Positions 7,079 through 12,770 of a stretch of 12,770 nucleotides of DNA are shown here, piece by piece. Every line of letters begins with the position of its first letter. Within the stretch, counting starts at the first letter, position 1. The DNA is from CAYYGL01 sp964471235 (lineage in GTDB: Bacteria > Calditrichota > Calditrichia > RBG-13-44-9 > J075), in NCBI GenBank assembly GCA_964471235.1, contig CAYYGL010000141.1, positions 1 through 12,770 on the forward strand, given 5' to 3'. The position numbers were made by a program, and so were the translations under genes. Below the pieces are notes generated by a model. The model did not search any database. It worked only from the letters and a program-made list of their open reading frames with translations, and was not told the origin of the DNA.

Positions 7079-7756
7079 TTAATACTCAATGGTTTCGTTT
7101 ACTTCCAGAACCCGACCTTTAACATTGGTTGCCGATAATTTTTCCACAAACGTATTCGGATCCACGTCAATCACGTCAAATGTTTTGTAATGCATGGGAA
7201 TAACCAGTTGAGGCTTCAGAAATTCCACCGCTTTCAGGGCATCTTCAATACCCATGGTAAAATTATCACCGATGGGCAGGCAAGCAACATCAATGGCGTT
7301 CATTTCACCGATCAGTTTCATATCATAGAACAAAGCGGTATCCCCGGCATGATAGAGGGTTTTGCCGTCCATGGTAATCAGCAGCCCGCTGGGTTGGCCC
7401 ATATAAGCGCCGTCCGGGGTAGATGAGCCATGATGTGCAATGGTGAGCTTAACCCGGCCGAAAGGGAAGTCGTGCGCACCGCCAATGTGCATGGGATGAC
7501 CGGTGGCACCCTGTTCCTGGCAGTAATTCACCATCTCAAACGTGGAAATAATCGTGGCGTTATTGTTTTTGGCGATTTCAATACTGTCGCCAAGATGATC
7601 GCCATGACCATGAGTGATCAACACATAGTCGGCTTTGATGTCCCCGGGTGTTGTTTTTGCCAGCGGGTTTCCGGTTAAGAACGGATCTATTACCAACGTG
7701 GCTGAGGAACCCTCCAGAAGAAAAGCGGAATGGCCTAAATACGTTAACTTCGGCAT
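7079..7756 (-). CDS. UPF0173 metal-dependent hydrolase (metallo-beta-lactamase fold, YtkL-like)
   Basis: The 225-residue protein starts MPKLTYLGHSAFLLEG, typical of the UPF0173/YtkL family, and shows the metallo-beta-lactamase motif HGHGDHLGD with H49, H51, D53 and H54. Further likely metal ligands are H108 or H109, D139 in HAGDT, and H189 in IPMHY. Length and motif order match the family, so it should be an active cytoplasmic hydrolase binding two metals; the physiological substrate of this family is not established. A perfect AGGAGGT ribosome site precedes ATG 7756 by about 5 nt. It is a single-gene unit here, with a strong hairpin behind it and a long non-coding stretch in front. I saw no convincing promoter. 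Confidence 0.95.
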   Translation of the reverse strand: MPKLTYLGHSAFLLEGSSATLVIDPFLTGNPLAKTTPGDIKADYVLITHGHGDHLGDSIEIAKNNNATIISTFEMVNYCQEQGATGHPMHIGGAHDFPFGRVKLTIAHHGSSTPDGAYMGQPSGLLITMDGKTLYHAGDTALFYDMKLIGEMNAIDVACLPIGDNFTMGIEDALKAVEFLKPQLVIPMHYKTFDVIDVDPNTFVEKLSATNVKGRVLEVNETIEY

Positions 7757-8018
7757 AACGACCTCCTGTTGTTTTATTCAACTTTGACCGTAAAGCCATT
7801 TTTTTCAATTTAATCAATCAGGAAAAAAAATGTCATCATTTTTGAAAATTTTTGTTTAACCCCCGGGACAGCATGTTCAAATATTCCGGTCGAAGGAACA
7901 ACGTGTTCCACCGATTTTTTGAACAGGAACGTCTACTCATGAACGCCAAACCGTGCAACTTGCATAATTAGATAACGGAGTTCGAGGTAACTCGAAATAA
8001 AACATGGATGAAACCGAT

Positions 8019-8097
8019 AACGCTGATTTTCACGGATGAGTGGTCAACATATTAAAAAAATCTGCGAAAAGATGTGTCATCCGGGTTCAACAGCGTT
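8019..8097. repeat. Imperfect inverted repeat, probable remnant of a dispersed intergenic element
   Basis: The 22 bases at 8019-8040 match the reverse complement of 8076-8097 at 16 of 22 positions, including an unbroken seven-base AACGCTG and another seven-base CGGATGA. The sequence between is AT-rich. A partial third copy of the GGATGAA word is at about 8006. The wording resembles repetitive intergenic DNA in environmental bacterial genomes; whether it is repeated in this genome cannot be seen from one window. Confidence 0.4.
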
Positions 8098-8131
8098 CCA
8101 TTTTTCTGATGTTGAACTGACGTTAGATAAC

Positions 8132-8182
8132 AAAAAAGCAGGATAAACAAGATTTTCCGCTAAATCCTGTTGCACCTGCTTT
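8132..8182 (-). terminator. Terminator of the rplU-rpmA operon
   Basis: On the minus strand an outer stem of eight pairs (8175-8182 with 8135-8142, AAAGCAGG/CCTGCTTT) encloses a second ten-pair stem (8162-8171 with 8146-8155, one of them a U.G pair valid only for minus-strand RNA). A T-run (8132-8137) closes the structure. It lies about 60 nt after the rpmA stop codon. Confidence 0.65.
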
Positions 8183-8243
8183 GTTAAAATACAAATATCC
8201 CCACCGTTTTTACCGGAAGACCGGGAAAACGACTTGAGGGAGA

Positions 8244-8501
8244 TTAATCCGCCGGGTACACACTGACTTTTAAACGACGCTTATCTTTTCGCTCAAATTT
8301 TACCTGTCCGTCGATTAATGCAAAGAGGGTGTCATCTCCGCCGCGTCCCACATTGTTACCAGGATGCCACTTGGTCCCCCGTTGTCGAATAATAATGCTT
8401 CCGGCTCGTACAAACTGCCCTCCGAACGCTTTCACACCCAATCGTTTTGACTGACTTTCTCGTCCGTTGCGGGAACTTCCCACTCCTTTTTTATGTGCCA
8501 T
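8244..8501 (-). CDS. rpmA: 50S ribosomal protein L27
   Basis: This 85-residue protein is L27 of the large ribosomal subunit, whose N-terminal tail reaches the peptidyl-transferase centre. It begins MAHKKGVGSSRNGRES and contains the family blocks KRLGVKAFGGQ, GSIIIRQRGTKWHPG and GRGGDDTLFALIDG. The N-terminus is directly AHKK, without the cleavable extension seen in Firmicutes, arguing against that phylum. Length is normal. GGAGG lies 5 nt before the ATG. It follows rplU by 18 nt, and the pair forms the usual two-gene operon, with a terminator hairpin downstream. No obg gene follows, although this is a common neighbour in other bacteria. Confidence 0.98.
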   Translation of the reverse strand: MAHKKGVGSSRNGRESQSKRLGVKAFGGQFVRAGSIIIRQRGTKWHPGNNVGRGGDDTLFALIDGQVKFERKDKRRLKVSVYPAD

Positions 8502-8519
8502 AATAGCCTCCGAAAAACG

Positions 8520-8831
8520 TTAACTTGCAATTTTTTCAATTTCAATTTTGGTAAATTGCTGACGATGCCCGCGTTTTACTTTATATCCTTTACGTCGTTT
8601 TTTCTTAAATACGATCACCTTCTTTTCCCTGCCATGCGCAACCACTTTTGCCTGAACCTTTGCCCCATCCACGACCGGGCGACCGATTTTAACAGCCTTT
8701 CCATCGTTTACCAATAACACACGGTCAAATTCCAGGGCTTCTCCCACTGCCTTATGCTGTAAAGGAACCTTAATCTGCATGTCCGGCTCAACCCGAAATT
8801 GCTTGCCACTGATTTCAACTATCGCGTACAT
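8520..8831 (-). CDS. rplU: 50S ribosomal protein L21
   Basis: L21 binds 23S rRNA in the large ribosomal subunit. From ATG 8831 the protein is 103 residues, the usual length, beginning MYAIVEISGKQFRVEPD and ending with the basic block KKKRRKGYKVKRGHRQ (residues 76-91) and a TKIEIEKI tail. A TTG three codons upstream (8840) is in frame but touches the GGAG, which leaves no spacing; GGAG lies 9 nt before ATG 8831, so the ATG is preferred. It is the first gene of the rplU-rpmA operon, with a good promoter about 55 nt upstream. Confidence 0.98.
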   Translation of the reverse strand: MYAIVEISGKQFRVEPDMQIKVPLQHKAVGEALEFDRVLLVNDGKAVKIGRPVVDGAKVQAKVVAHGREKKVIVFKKKRRKGYKVKRGHRQQFTKIEIEKIAS

Positions 8832-8890
8832 ATCATTCAACTCCGACTTAGTTCATCTATCCATTTCCAATGTTTACATTTAAGCGGCTG

Positions 8891-8919
8891 AATATAAGGT
8901 TGACAGGAAAATGAATCAA
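8891..8919 (-). promoter_or_regulatory. Sigma70-type promoter of rplU-rpmA
   Basis: On the minus strand TTGATT (8914-8919), an exact 17-nt spacer and TATATT (8891-8896). The predicted start near 8884 leaves a leader of about 53 nt. Its place directly before a ribosomal protein operon supports it. Confidence 0.65.
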
Positions 8920-8973
8920 GCTGAAAAATAATCTTTCCAGGAAATTACGGAGATTCCGTTTTTTGGGAACCGT

Positions 8974-9372
8974 TTACCCTACCTCGGTCTCTACTTCGCT
9001 CACTGCCAACTGCATTCCCACATCATACATGGCAGAGACATCGAAAGAAGGGGTTGCAGCGGTTACATACGTCAATGTTTCCGTTTGGGAAGTATTTTCG
9101 ATTCCATGAAGCATGTTCGGCGGGATATAGACAACATCACCTATTTTCACACGCTGGTATTTTTCGCCCACCATCATTCGTCCTTCCCCTTTCACAATCA
9201 CATAAACCTGCTCCGGCACATGGCGATGCGGGTGCTGTCGGCAACCGGGGGAGACATCAACCCAGGTGACGGCAAGGCGGGTGCCACGCACATCGGTTTC
9301 TTGCAGTAATAAATGGCAAACCAGACCATCCCGCCGTCGGGAAGGCATTTCGTTCTTATTTCGACAATACAT
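8974..9372 (-). CDS. Small single-domain cupin protein
   Basis: With the start at ATG 9372 this is a 132-residue cupin. Motif 1 is at residues 43-62 (G43, H47, H49, H51, E54, G62) and motif 2 at 78-93 (GDVVYIPPNMLHGIEN, with H89 and N93). Histidines and the glutamate are placed to bind one metal ion. Such small cupins may be dioxygenases, isomerases or sugar- and ligand-binding proteins, so no reaction is assigned. The frame stays open upstream to a TTG at 9600, but GGAGG lies 8 nt before ATG 9372 and the cupin fold begins soon after, so the short form is preferred. It stands alone between msrA and rplU. Confidence 0.88.
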   Translation of the reverse strand: MYCRNKNEMPSRRRDGLVCHLLLQETDVRGTRLAVTWVDVSPGCRQHPHRHVPEQVYVIVKGEGRMMVGEKYQRVKIGDVVYIPPNMLHGIENTSQTETLTYVTAATPSFDVSAMYDVGMQLAVSEVETEVG

Positions 9373-9741
9373 ACGATAGTCCTCCATCATTATCCATTTA
9401 TTATGAAATTTCGTGAGTAAATAAATTTTTCTGCTCGCTTGTAACGGAGCTTTATGACGCCCGGCATCAGGTGTCGTATCACAGGAACACTCAATCTTCT
9501 CCGTGTGAATGTGAAATGTCAGTAAAAATTTAAAAAAATTGTCAACCGGATGCCACATTTCAAATTTTGACACCTCTGGCAGGTGATGATGCAAAGCCAA
9601 AAAACCGAGAGATATGTTAACAAATGTTCGCTATTATTTCGGTATGAAGAAATACATTCGGATAATTTCCTGAAAACTTAAACGGCTGGTAAAATTTGGT
9701 TGGATGATTGAAAAAGCTACACCAGGCCCATGGGATTGGGG
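9373..9741. other. Intergenic region between msrA and the cupin gene
   Basis: 369 nt without a supported gene. The cupin frame is open up to 9600, but that stretch has a poor start, no ribosome site and an unremarkable His/Lys-rich translation. A good TTGACA occurs on the minus strand at 9540-9545, but no acceptable -10 box follows at 16-18 nt. A small CACCT/AGGTG hairpin lies at 9571-9585. Nothing else stands out. Confidence 0.5.
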
Positions 9742-10287
9742 TTAGTTGTCAAGATGATGTGCGAACTTGCTTCGCAATTTATCCAGCTTCGGGGAAATCA
9801 TCACCGTACAGTAAAGCTGTTCGGGATGATTGCGGTAATAATCCTGATGATATGATTCTGCTGGATAAAAGTTTACAAATGGCACAATTTCCGTAACAAT
9901 CGGGGAATTCCATAATCCGGACCTCTCAGTATTCTCCTTCGATTGCCGGGCAATAGATTCCTGCCGTTCAGTATGGTAAAAGATCACGGAACGGTATTGA
10001 GTACCGATATCATTTCCTTGACGATTCAGTGTTGTTGGGTCATGAACATGCCAGAAAATTTCCAGAATATTTTCAAAAGAGATTACTTCCGGATTAAAAG
10101 AAATCTGAACAACTTCTGCATGACCGGTAGAGCCTGAGCAGACCTGTTCATACGTCGGATGTGCAATCTCTCCTCCGGCATATCCGGATACCACCTGCTC
10201 TACTCCTTTTACCAATTGATAGACCGCTTCCAGGCACCAGAAACATCCCCCGCCTAAAGTTGCAATTTCAAATCTATTCGTTACCAT
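9742..10287 (-). CDS. msrA: Peptide-methionine (S)-S-oxide reductase
   Basis: MsrA reduces methionine-S-sulfoxide in proteins and free methionine, repairing oxidative damage. The 181-residue protein has the catalytic motif GCFWC (residues 14-18, nucleophile C15), GYAGG (35-39), GHAE (55-58) and the family tail block YPAESYHQDYY (141-151). C160 is a possible resolving cysteine, with C18 or C50 as alternatives. Length is typical for a stand-alone MsrA; no MsrB domain is fused. GGAG lies 9 nt before ATG 10287. It begins 16 nt after the stop of the HAD-like gene, so the two are likely co-transcribed. No thioredoxin or msrB gene is nearby. Confidence 0.97.
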   Translation of the reverse strand: MVTNRFEIATLGGGCFWCLEAVYQLVKGVEQVVSGYAGGEIAHPTYEQVCSGSTGHAEVVQISFNPEVISFENILEIFWHVHDPTTLNRQGNDIGTQYRSVIFYHTERQESIARQSKENTERSGLWNSPIVTEIVPFVNFYPAESYHQDYYRNHPEQLYCTVMISPKLDKLRSKFAHHLDN

Positions 10288-10303
10288 TTTCTGTATCTCC
10301 TTT

Positions 10304-10774
10304 CTATGACCGTAACGCTGCGACCAAACGCAACGGATTATTCAGAAGGTTCAGGGCAGTAATAATATCCGGTGCTGTCACATCCGCCGCTAACAGGGTT
10401 TCCACTGCTGCGCCTTCTTCCTGTAATACCACAATTCCCAAAGCGGATGTTTTCAGCATCAGCCTATCGTTTCTGCCATTACCGATGGCAGCCGTGAAAT
10501 CTGCCCCGAGTTTTTGGATATACGCTTGCTTTGCCTCCGCCTGTTTTGTCTTTCCTAAAATTGCCAGTTCACAATTTATACCTTGCAATTGCGATGTGAC
10601 AGCCCCAAAGGTATCCGCCGTAACCACATGAATTTCGAGACGCTTGCTTAAAGTGTTCAAATACGTCCCCACGTCGGGGAGAAGCAGACCATCCACTGCC
10701 AGGGTGCCGTTATAATCCAGCACCAGGTATTTTAGCTCCAATGTTTTGTATCCCGGAATATCGATCGGTATCAT
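10304..10774 (-). CDS. Soluble P-type-ATPase-like HAD family protein
   Basis: The 156-residue protein resembles the small cytoplasmic HAD proteins related to the phosphorylation domain of P-type ATPases (COG4087-like). Motif I is LDYNGTLA with D20 as the likely nucleophile; the second acid of the usual DxD is replaced by N22. Motif II is T52 in VTADTFG, the motif III lysine is probably K75 or K77, and motif IV is GNGRND (98-103), where P-type ATPases have GDGxND. No membrane segments are present. Such proteins are presumed phosphatases; the substrate is unknown. An upstream in-frame ATG (10795) lies only two nt after GGGGG inside a hairpin, whereas GGAG lies 8 nt before ATG 10774, so the shorter form is chosen. 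It heads a probable operon with msrA. Confidence 0.85.
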   Translation of the reverse strand: MIPIDIPGYKTLELKYLVLDYNGTLAVDGLLLPDVGTYLNTLSKRLEIHVVTADTFGAVTSQLQGINCELAILGKTKQAEAKQAYIQKLGADFTAAIGNGRNDRLMLKTSALGIVVLQEEGAAVETLLAADVTAPDIITALNLLNNPLRLVAALRS

Positions 10775-10794
10775 CTGTAATTCTCCAATAAGCA

Positions 10795-10818
10795 TATCCC
10801 CCTCATAAAAGGGGGATA
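10795..10818. other. Stable hairpin in the leader of the HAD-msrA operon
   Basis: TATCCCCC (10795-10802) pairs with GGGGGATA (10811-10818), and one further T-A pair closes a six-base loop. It lies 20 nt before the HAD start. No T-run follows on the minus strand, so it is not a terminator for upstream transcription; it might influence mRNA stability or translation. Confidence 0.4.
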
Positions 10819-10989
10819 GATATTGCTTTATTTATTGTTTTAGCGATTTCATCCTGAATGCCGTGTAATGAGATTCCTGTCTCAATGACGAGGTCACTCC
10901 CGACGGGACCACGTTGTGACACCTTGTGACGGGATCATGTTATGGCATTTGTTTCTTTCCCTCATCCCTCAGTAAAAGCGTTAACAAAA
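10819..10989. other. Repeat-like intergenic DNA after the BCAM0308-type gene
   Basis: No gene seen. Two related 19-base words at 10902-10920 and 10928-10946 (15 of 19 identical, direct, 26 nt apart) start with GACGGGA. A TGAGA/TCTCA hairpin lies at 10869-10884. The patchwork looks like a degenerate dispersed intergenic element. No clear terminator for the BCAM0308-type gene or promoter for the HAD gene is visible. Confidence 0.35.
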
Positions 10990-11472
10990 TCACCGTTCCC
11001 ATTGAACTCGAATGCTCTTGTCATCTTCAACATATTGCATATCAAAATCTCCTTTATAAGCACGGGACAGGGCTTCGCCAATTCGCCGGGCAATGTGAAC
11101 ACCGGTAGTGGTTATTTCGGTGGTACCATTCAAATCACTAATGTTCATTATTCGCTCTAACGGATGCAATTCCTTTTCTTTGGACTCCACATTTCGAACC
11201 AGATTGATGATTTCATCCCGGTGTTGCCGATAAAAGGGACCGGTCAACCTTACAAATCCTGCCGGATAATTATCCTCAATCCGTCTGCAGGCAGGACACA
11301 GGGTTTGATATTTAACCGAATTGGTCTTTTTCCAGGTCCATCTGCCATCAATATAAATCGCATAACATCGCGGACATTGGGTAGGTTCGGGCAATTTGCT
11401 TCTATCCTGGTATACATCATGACGTTTTTCTTTAATCAACCGATCCTTTCTACCATAGATGTCTTTGACCAT
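10990..11472 (-). CDS. BCAM0308-family protein, two CxxC zinc-ribbon-like
   Basis: The 160-residue protein has two CxxC pairs, CPRC (33-36) and CPAC (59-62), which probably hold one zinc ion in a ribbon. The basic N-terminus with RKDRLIKEKRHDVYQDRSKL, then LPEPT, and the block PAGFVRLTGPF (70-80) before HRDEI.NLVRN match what I recall of the BCAM0308 family of short bacterial proteins, whose function is not established. The C-terminal half (108-160) reads as an alpha-beta domain. GGAGG lies 8 nt before ATG 11472. The gene lies between the nuclease and the HAD-msrA pair, over 200 nt from each, so an operon is not evident. RNA or ribosome binding is sometimes suspected for such ribbons; here that is inference. 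Confidence 0.85.
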   Translation of the reverse strand: MVKDIYGRKDRLIKEKRHDVYQDRSKLPEPTQCPRCYAIYIDGRWTWKKTNSVKYQTLCPACRRIEDNYPAGFVRLTGPFYRQHRDEIINLVRNVESKEKELHPLERIMNISDLNGTTEITTTGVHIARRIGEALSRAYKGDFDMQYVEDDKSIRVQWER

Positions 11473-11716
11473 AGCAAAGCCCTCCTCATCAATAAACTAA
11501 AAAATATAAGTTGTTTAATGGATAAAGAGATGAAAAAAGTGGAATGGGTCGGGAAAAATCATTTGAGAATCGACTGTCTGGCATCAGCCACATTCGGGAT
11601 AAGTCGTTCCTCAAAATTCCCTCCCAGATTTTGGTCGGTTACTAAATTGCTACCGAAATAAGTTACTCATTTTTTTCTATTTCTTCAATGATTTTTTAGC
11701 GGACGAGGTTCCAATA
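11473..11716. other. Intergenic gap between the nuclease and BCAM0308-type genes
   Basis: 244 nt with no gene I can support. It is AT-rich near the BCAM0308 start, with a TATATT on the minus strand about 35 nt before the start but no matching -35 box. No terminator hairpin for the nuclease gene is visible. Confidence 0.4.
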
Positions 11717-12553
11717 TCAGGGGAGCGGTTCAAACCAGGCAGAGATGTCGACCTGCGTTTCCAGGGAATCTTCCCAGGTGTCGGGCAGCGGGGCAAAGAA
11801 GTCGATGCCAGTCAGGTGCTCCACGGAATCAATGGGGACTGCAAACGTTTGTAACGGTTCGGTGTGTTTTTTATTACTGAGCACAAAAGCAATTGCTTTC
11901 ACTTCCGGTTCGCGGTAATCCAGGATTACTTTATAATAATATTGAGGCACTGCCACTTCATTGGCACCGATGGTGGGCAGATCGCCTTTCAGTACCGGAC
12001 CCGTTATCACATACAACTCACCATCTTCAATTGCCCAATCCCGTACCTTACTTTCCAATTGTTTCCAGATGCCACGGTTGAATTGGGGCGCCTGGGGACT
12101 CATGTTGCTCATGAAAAATGTTTCGGATAATGCACTTTTTGACCAACTCATTGCAGCAGCCGGCAGCAGGTGACCCCGGTCATACCCGCTTTTTTTATAA
12201 TCCGCAGGAGAGGCAGACCCGGAGTGAACCTCCGGATCGCTGCGGAAGTGATTCTTGCGAGGATTTTTAGGCAAAAGAAGAGAATCCTTTACCAGTTTGT
12301 ACATCACCCAATCCGGTTGCTCATAACGTTCATTATAACTAAGGGTATAATAAGTATGATGAATTATCGTATCCCCTTCCGGAACAGTTGGTAAACCGGG
12401 ATTCGCCGGGAGGGTATCGACCACCGTTTCGGGAACCGGTTCAGGTGAGGGAGTTCTCCCGGTATCATTTTCATTTTGAACACACCTGTTCAGCAGGATA
12501 ATTAATGTCAGTATGATGATTCGTGATGATATATTAAAAGATATCCGTTTCAT
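11717..12553 (-). CDS. Exported DNA/RNA non-specific endonuclease (NucA/EndA-like)
   Basis: The 278-residue protein belongs to the beta-beta-alpha-metal non-specific nucleases that cut DNA and RNA. The active-site motif is DRGHLLPA (D125-A132) with general base H128; N150 and N159 in the NMSPQAPQFNRG block and E167 complete the expected magnesium site. Residues 1-23 form a hydrophobic export signal ending in LLNRC; C24 could be lipidated, but Asn-Arg before the Cys is a poor lipobox, so secretion or membrane anchoring are both open. A Pro/Glu/Thr-rich linker (33-60) separates this from the catalytic domain (about 65-260), suggesting the enzyme is tethered outside the cytoplasm, for example for nucleotide scavenging. 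GGGAG lies 6 nt before the ATG. No immunity gene is evident beside it. Confidence 0.95.
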   Translation of the reverse strand: MKRISFNISSRIIILTLIILLNRCVQNENDTGRTPSPEPVPETVVDTLPANPGLPTVPEGDTIIHHTYYTLSYNERYEQPDWVMYKLVKDSLLLPKNPRKNHFRSDPEVHSGSASPADYKKSGYDRGHLLPAAAMSWSKSALSETFFMSNMSPQAPQFNRGIWKQLESKVRDWAIEDGELYVITGPVLKGDLPTIGANEVAVPQYYYKVILDYREPEVKAIAFVLSNKKHTEPLQTFAVPIDSVEHLTGIDFFAPLPDTWEDSLETQVDISAWFEPLP

Positions 12554-12596
12554 TATTCACTCCCGAATTCAGGTGTATAAGCCAAATTGAATGTAC

Positions 12597-12619
12597 GAAC
12601 ACCCAAAGGTAAGGTGTTC
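12597..12619. other. Short hairpin upstream of the nuclease gene
   Basis: GAACACC (12597-12603) and GGTGTTC (12613-12619) pair perfectly around a nine-base loop, about 45 nt before the nuclease start. No T-run follows on the minus strand. It could be an operator-like palindrome or a leader stem; no clear promoter boxes were found. Confidence 0.3.
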
Positions 12620-12719
12620 CGGTGAGATAACCAAATTTTGCCACCCTTGTCGTTTGATAGTGGAAGGTTACATACAATTTATGGCGAGTATTGAAGGGTT
12701 AAGGTGAAGGTGAAATACC

Positions 12720-12770
12720 TCACCACTCCTTCGGTTGAAACTTCTCATCATTCAAAATTTTCACCGTATC
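12720..12770 (-). CDS. Possible C-terminal end of an upstream gene (partial)
   Basis: At the right edge one minus-strand frame is open for 16 codons and ends in TGA (12720-12722), reading DTVKILNDEKFQPKEW; the other two frames stop within seven codons. A GGTGA/TCACC hairpin overlaps the stop codon. Too short to identify, and chance is a real possibility. Confidence 0.3.
   Translation of the reverse strand, partial: DTVKILNDEKFQPKEW

Larger units (their letters stand above)
7757..8243. other. Long intergenic region with degenerate repeats
   Basis: No credible gene lies in these 487 nt. From right to left it holds the rpmA terminator (8132-8182), an imperfect inverted repeat (8019-8040 against 8076-8097), a short hairpin TTCGAG/CTCGAA (7981-7996), and a second short hairpin GGAACA/TGTTCC (7895-7909). 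The part next to the UPF0173 gene is AT-rich and should contain its promoter, but no pair of boxes stands out. Confidence 0.6.

Noticed and set aside
8941..8970. Plus-strand terminator ACGGA/TCCGT followed by six T
   Set aside because: The stem is only five pairs and there is no plus-strand gene to terminate; on the minus strand no T-run follows, so it is not a good cupin terminator.
9516..9545. Promoter for the cupin from TTGACA on the minus strand
   Set aside because: The -35 box is perfect but the best -10 at 18 nt (TGACAT) matches only half the consensus.
9373..9600. 76-residue N-terminal extension of the cupin from a TTG at 9600
   Set aside because: No ribosome site at the TTG, no recognisable domain in the extension, and a strong GGAGG placed 8 nt before ATG 9372.
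10775..10795. Upstream ATG of the HAD gene
   Set aside because: Its GGGGG is only two nt away and within a hairpin; the ATG at 10774 has better spacing and starts the family-typical N-terminus.
1..12770. CRISPR array, tRNA or rRNA genes, insertion sequences
   Set aside because: No regularly spaced identical short repeats, no recognisable tRNA arms or rRNA stretches, and no transposase-like protein on either strand.

Overview
The window is bacterial DNA, about 45% G+C by eye, with every convincing gene on the minus strand. It reads as a chromosomal mix of housekeeping genes (rplU-rpmA, msrA, an ABC exporter, a UPF0173 hydrolase) and less familiar ones. Signal-peptide proteins, the BCAM0308-type zinc protein and the lack of close Proteobacteria or Firmicutes gene order point loosely to a Gram-negative lineage of the FCB/Calditrichota kind. 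That placement is a guess; no 16S or other decisive marker is present.

Layout, right to left in the direction of transcription: a possible C-terminal scrap of a gene at the right edge; a secreted or lipid-anchored DNA/RNA non-specific endonuclease (11717-12553); a BCAM0308-like two-CxxC protein (10990-11472); a soluble HAD/P-type-ATPase-like phosphatase (10304-10774) followed 16 nt later by msrA (9742-10287), probably one operon; a small cupin (8974-9372); the rplU-rpmA operon (8244-8831) with a clear promoter in front and a long terminator hairpin behind; a repeat-littered gap of almost 500 nt; a UPF0173 metallo-hydrolase (7079-7756); a type-I ABC exporter half-transporter (5022-6857); an acidic protein of unknown family (3595-4932); a radical SAM protein with a reduced SPASM/twitch-like tail (2314-3348); and the first 704 residues of a large secreted protein built from about 135-residue repeats (1-2112, running off the left edge).

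The most unusual part is the left third. The radical SAM gene is preceded by a consensus promoter whose predicted start lies almost exactly at the foot of an 11-bp perfect stem with a pyrimidine-rich 43-nt loop and a U-tract. A second stem and U-tract follow before the radical SAM ribosome binding site. This looks like an attenuated leader or a short terminated RNA. The acidic protein upstream and the repeat protein downstream are families I do not recognise. Whether these three genes form a system is inference only: the acidic protein has its own promoter and is separated from the radical SAM gene by the double hairpin.

Several starts were re-chosen from ribosome binding sites: rplU at the internal ATG 8831, the cupin at 9372, the HAD protein at 10774, and the acidic protein at a TTG behind a strong GGAGG.
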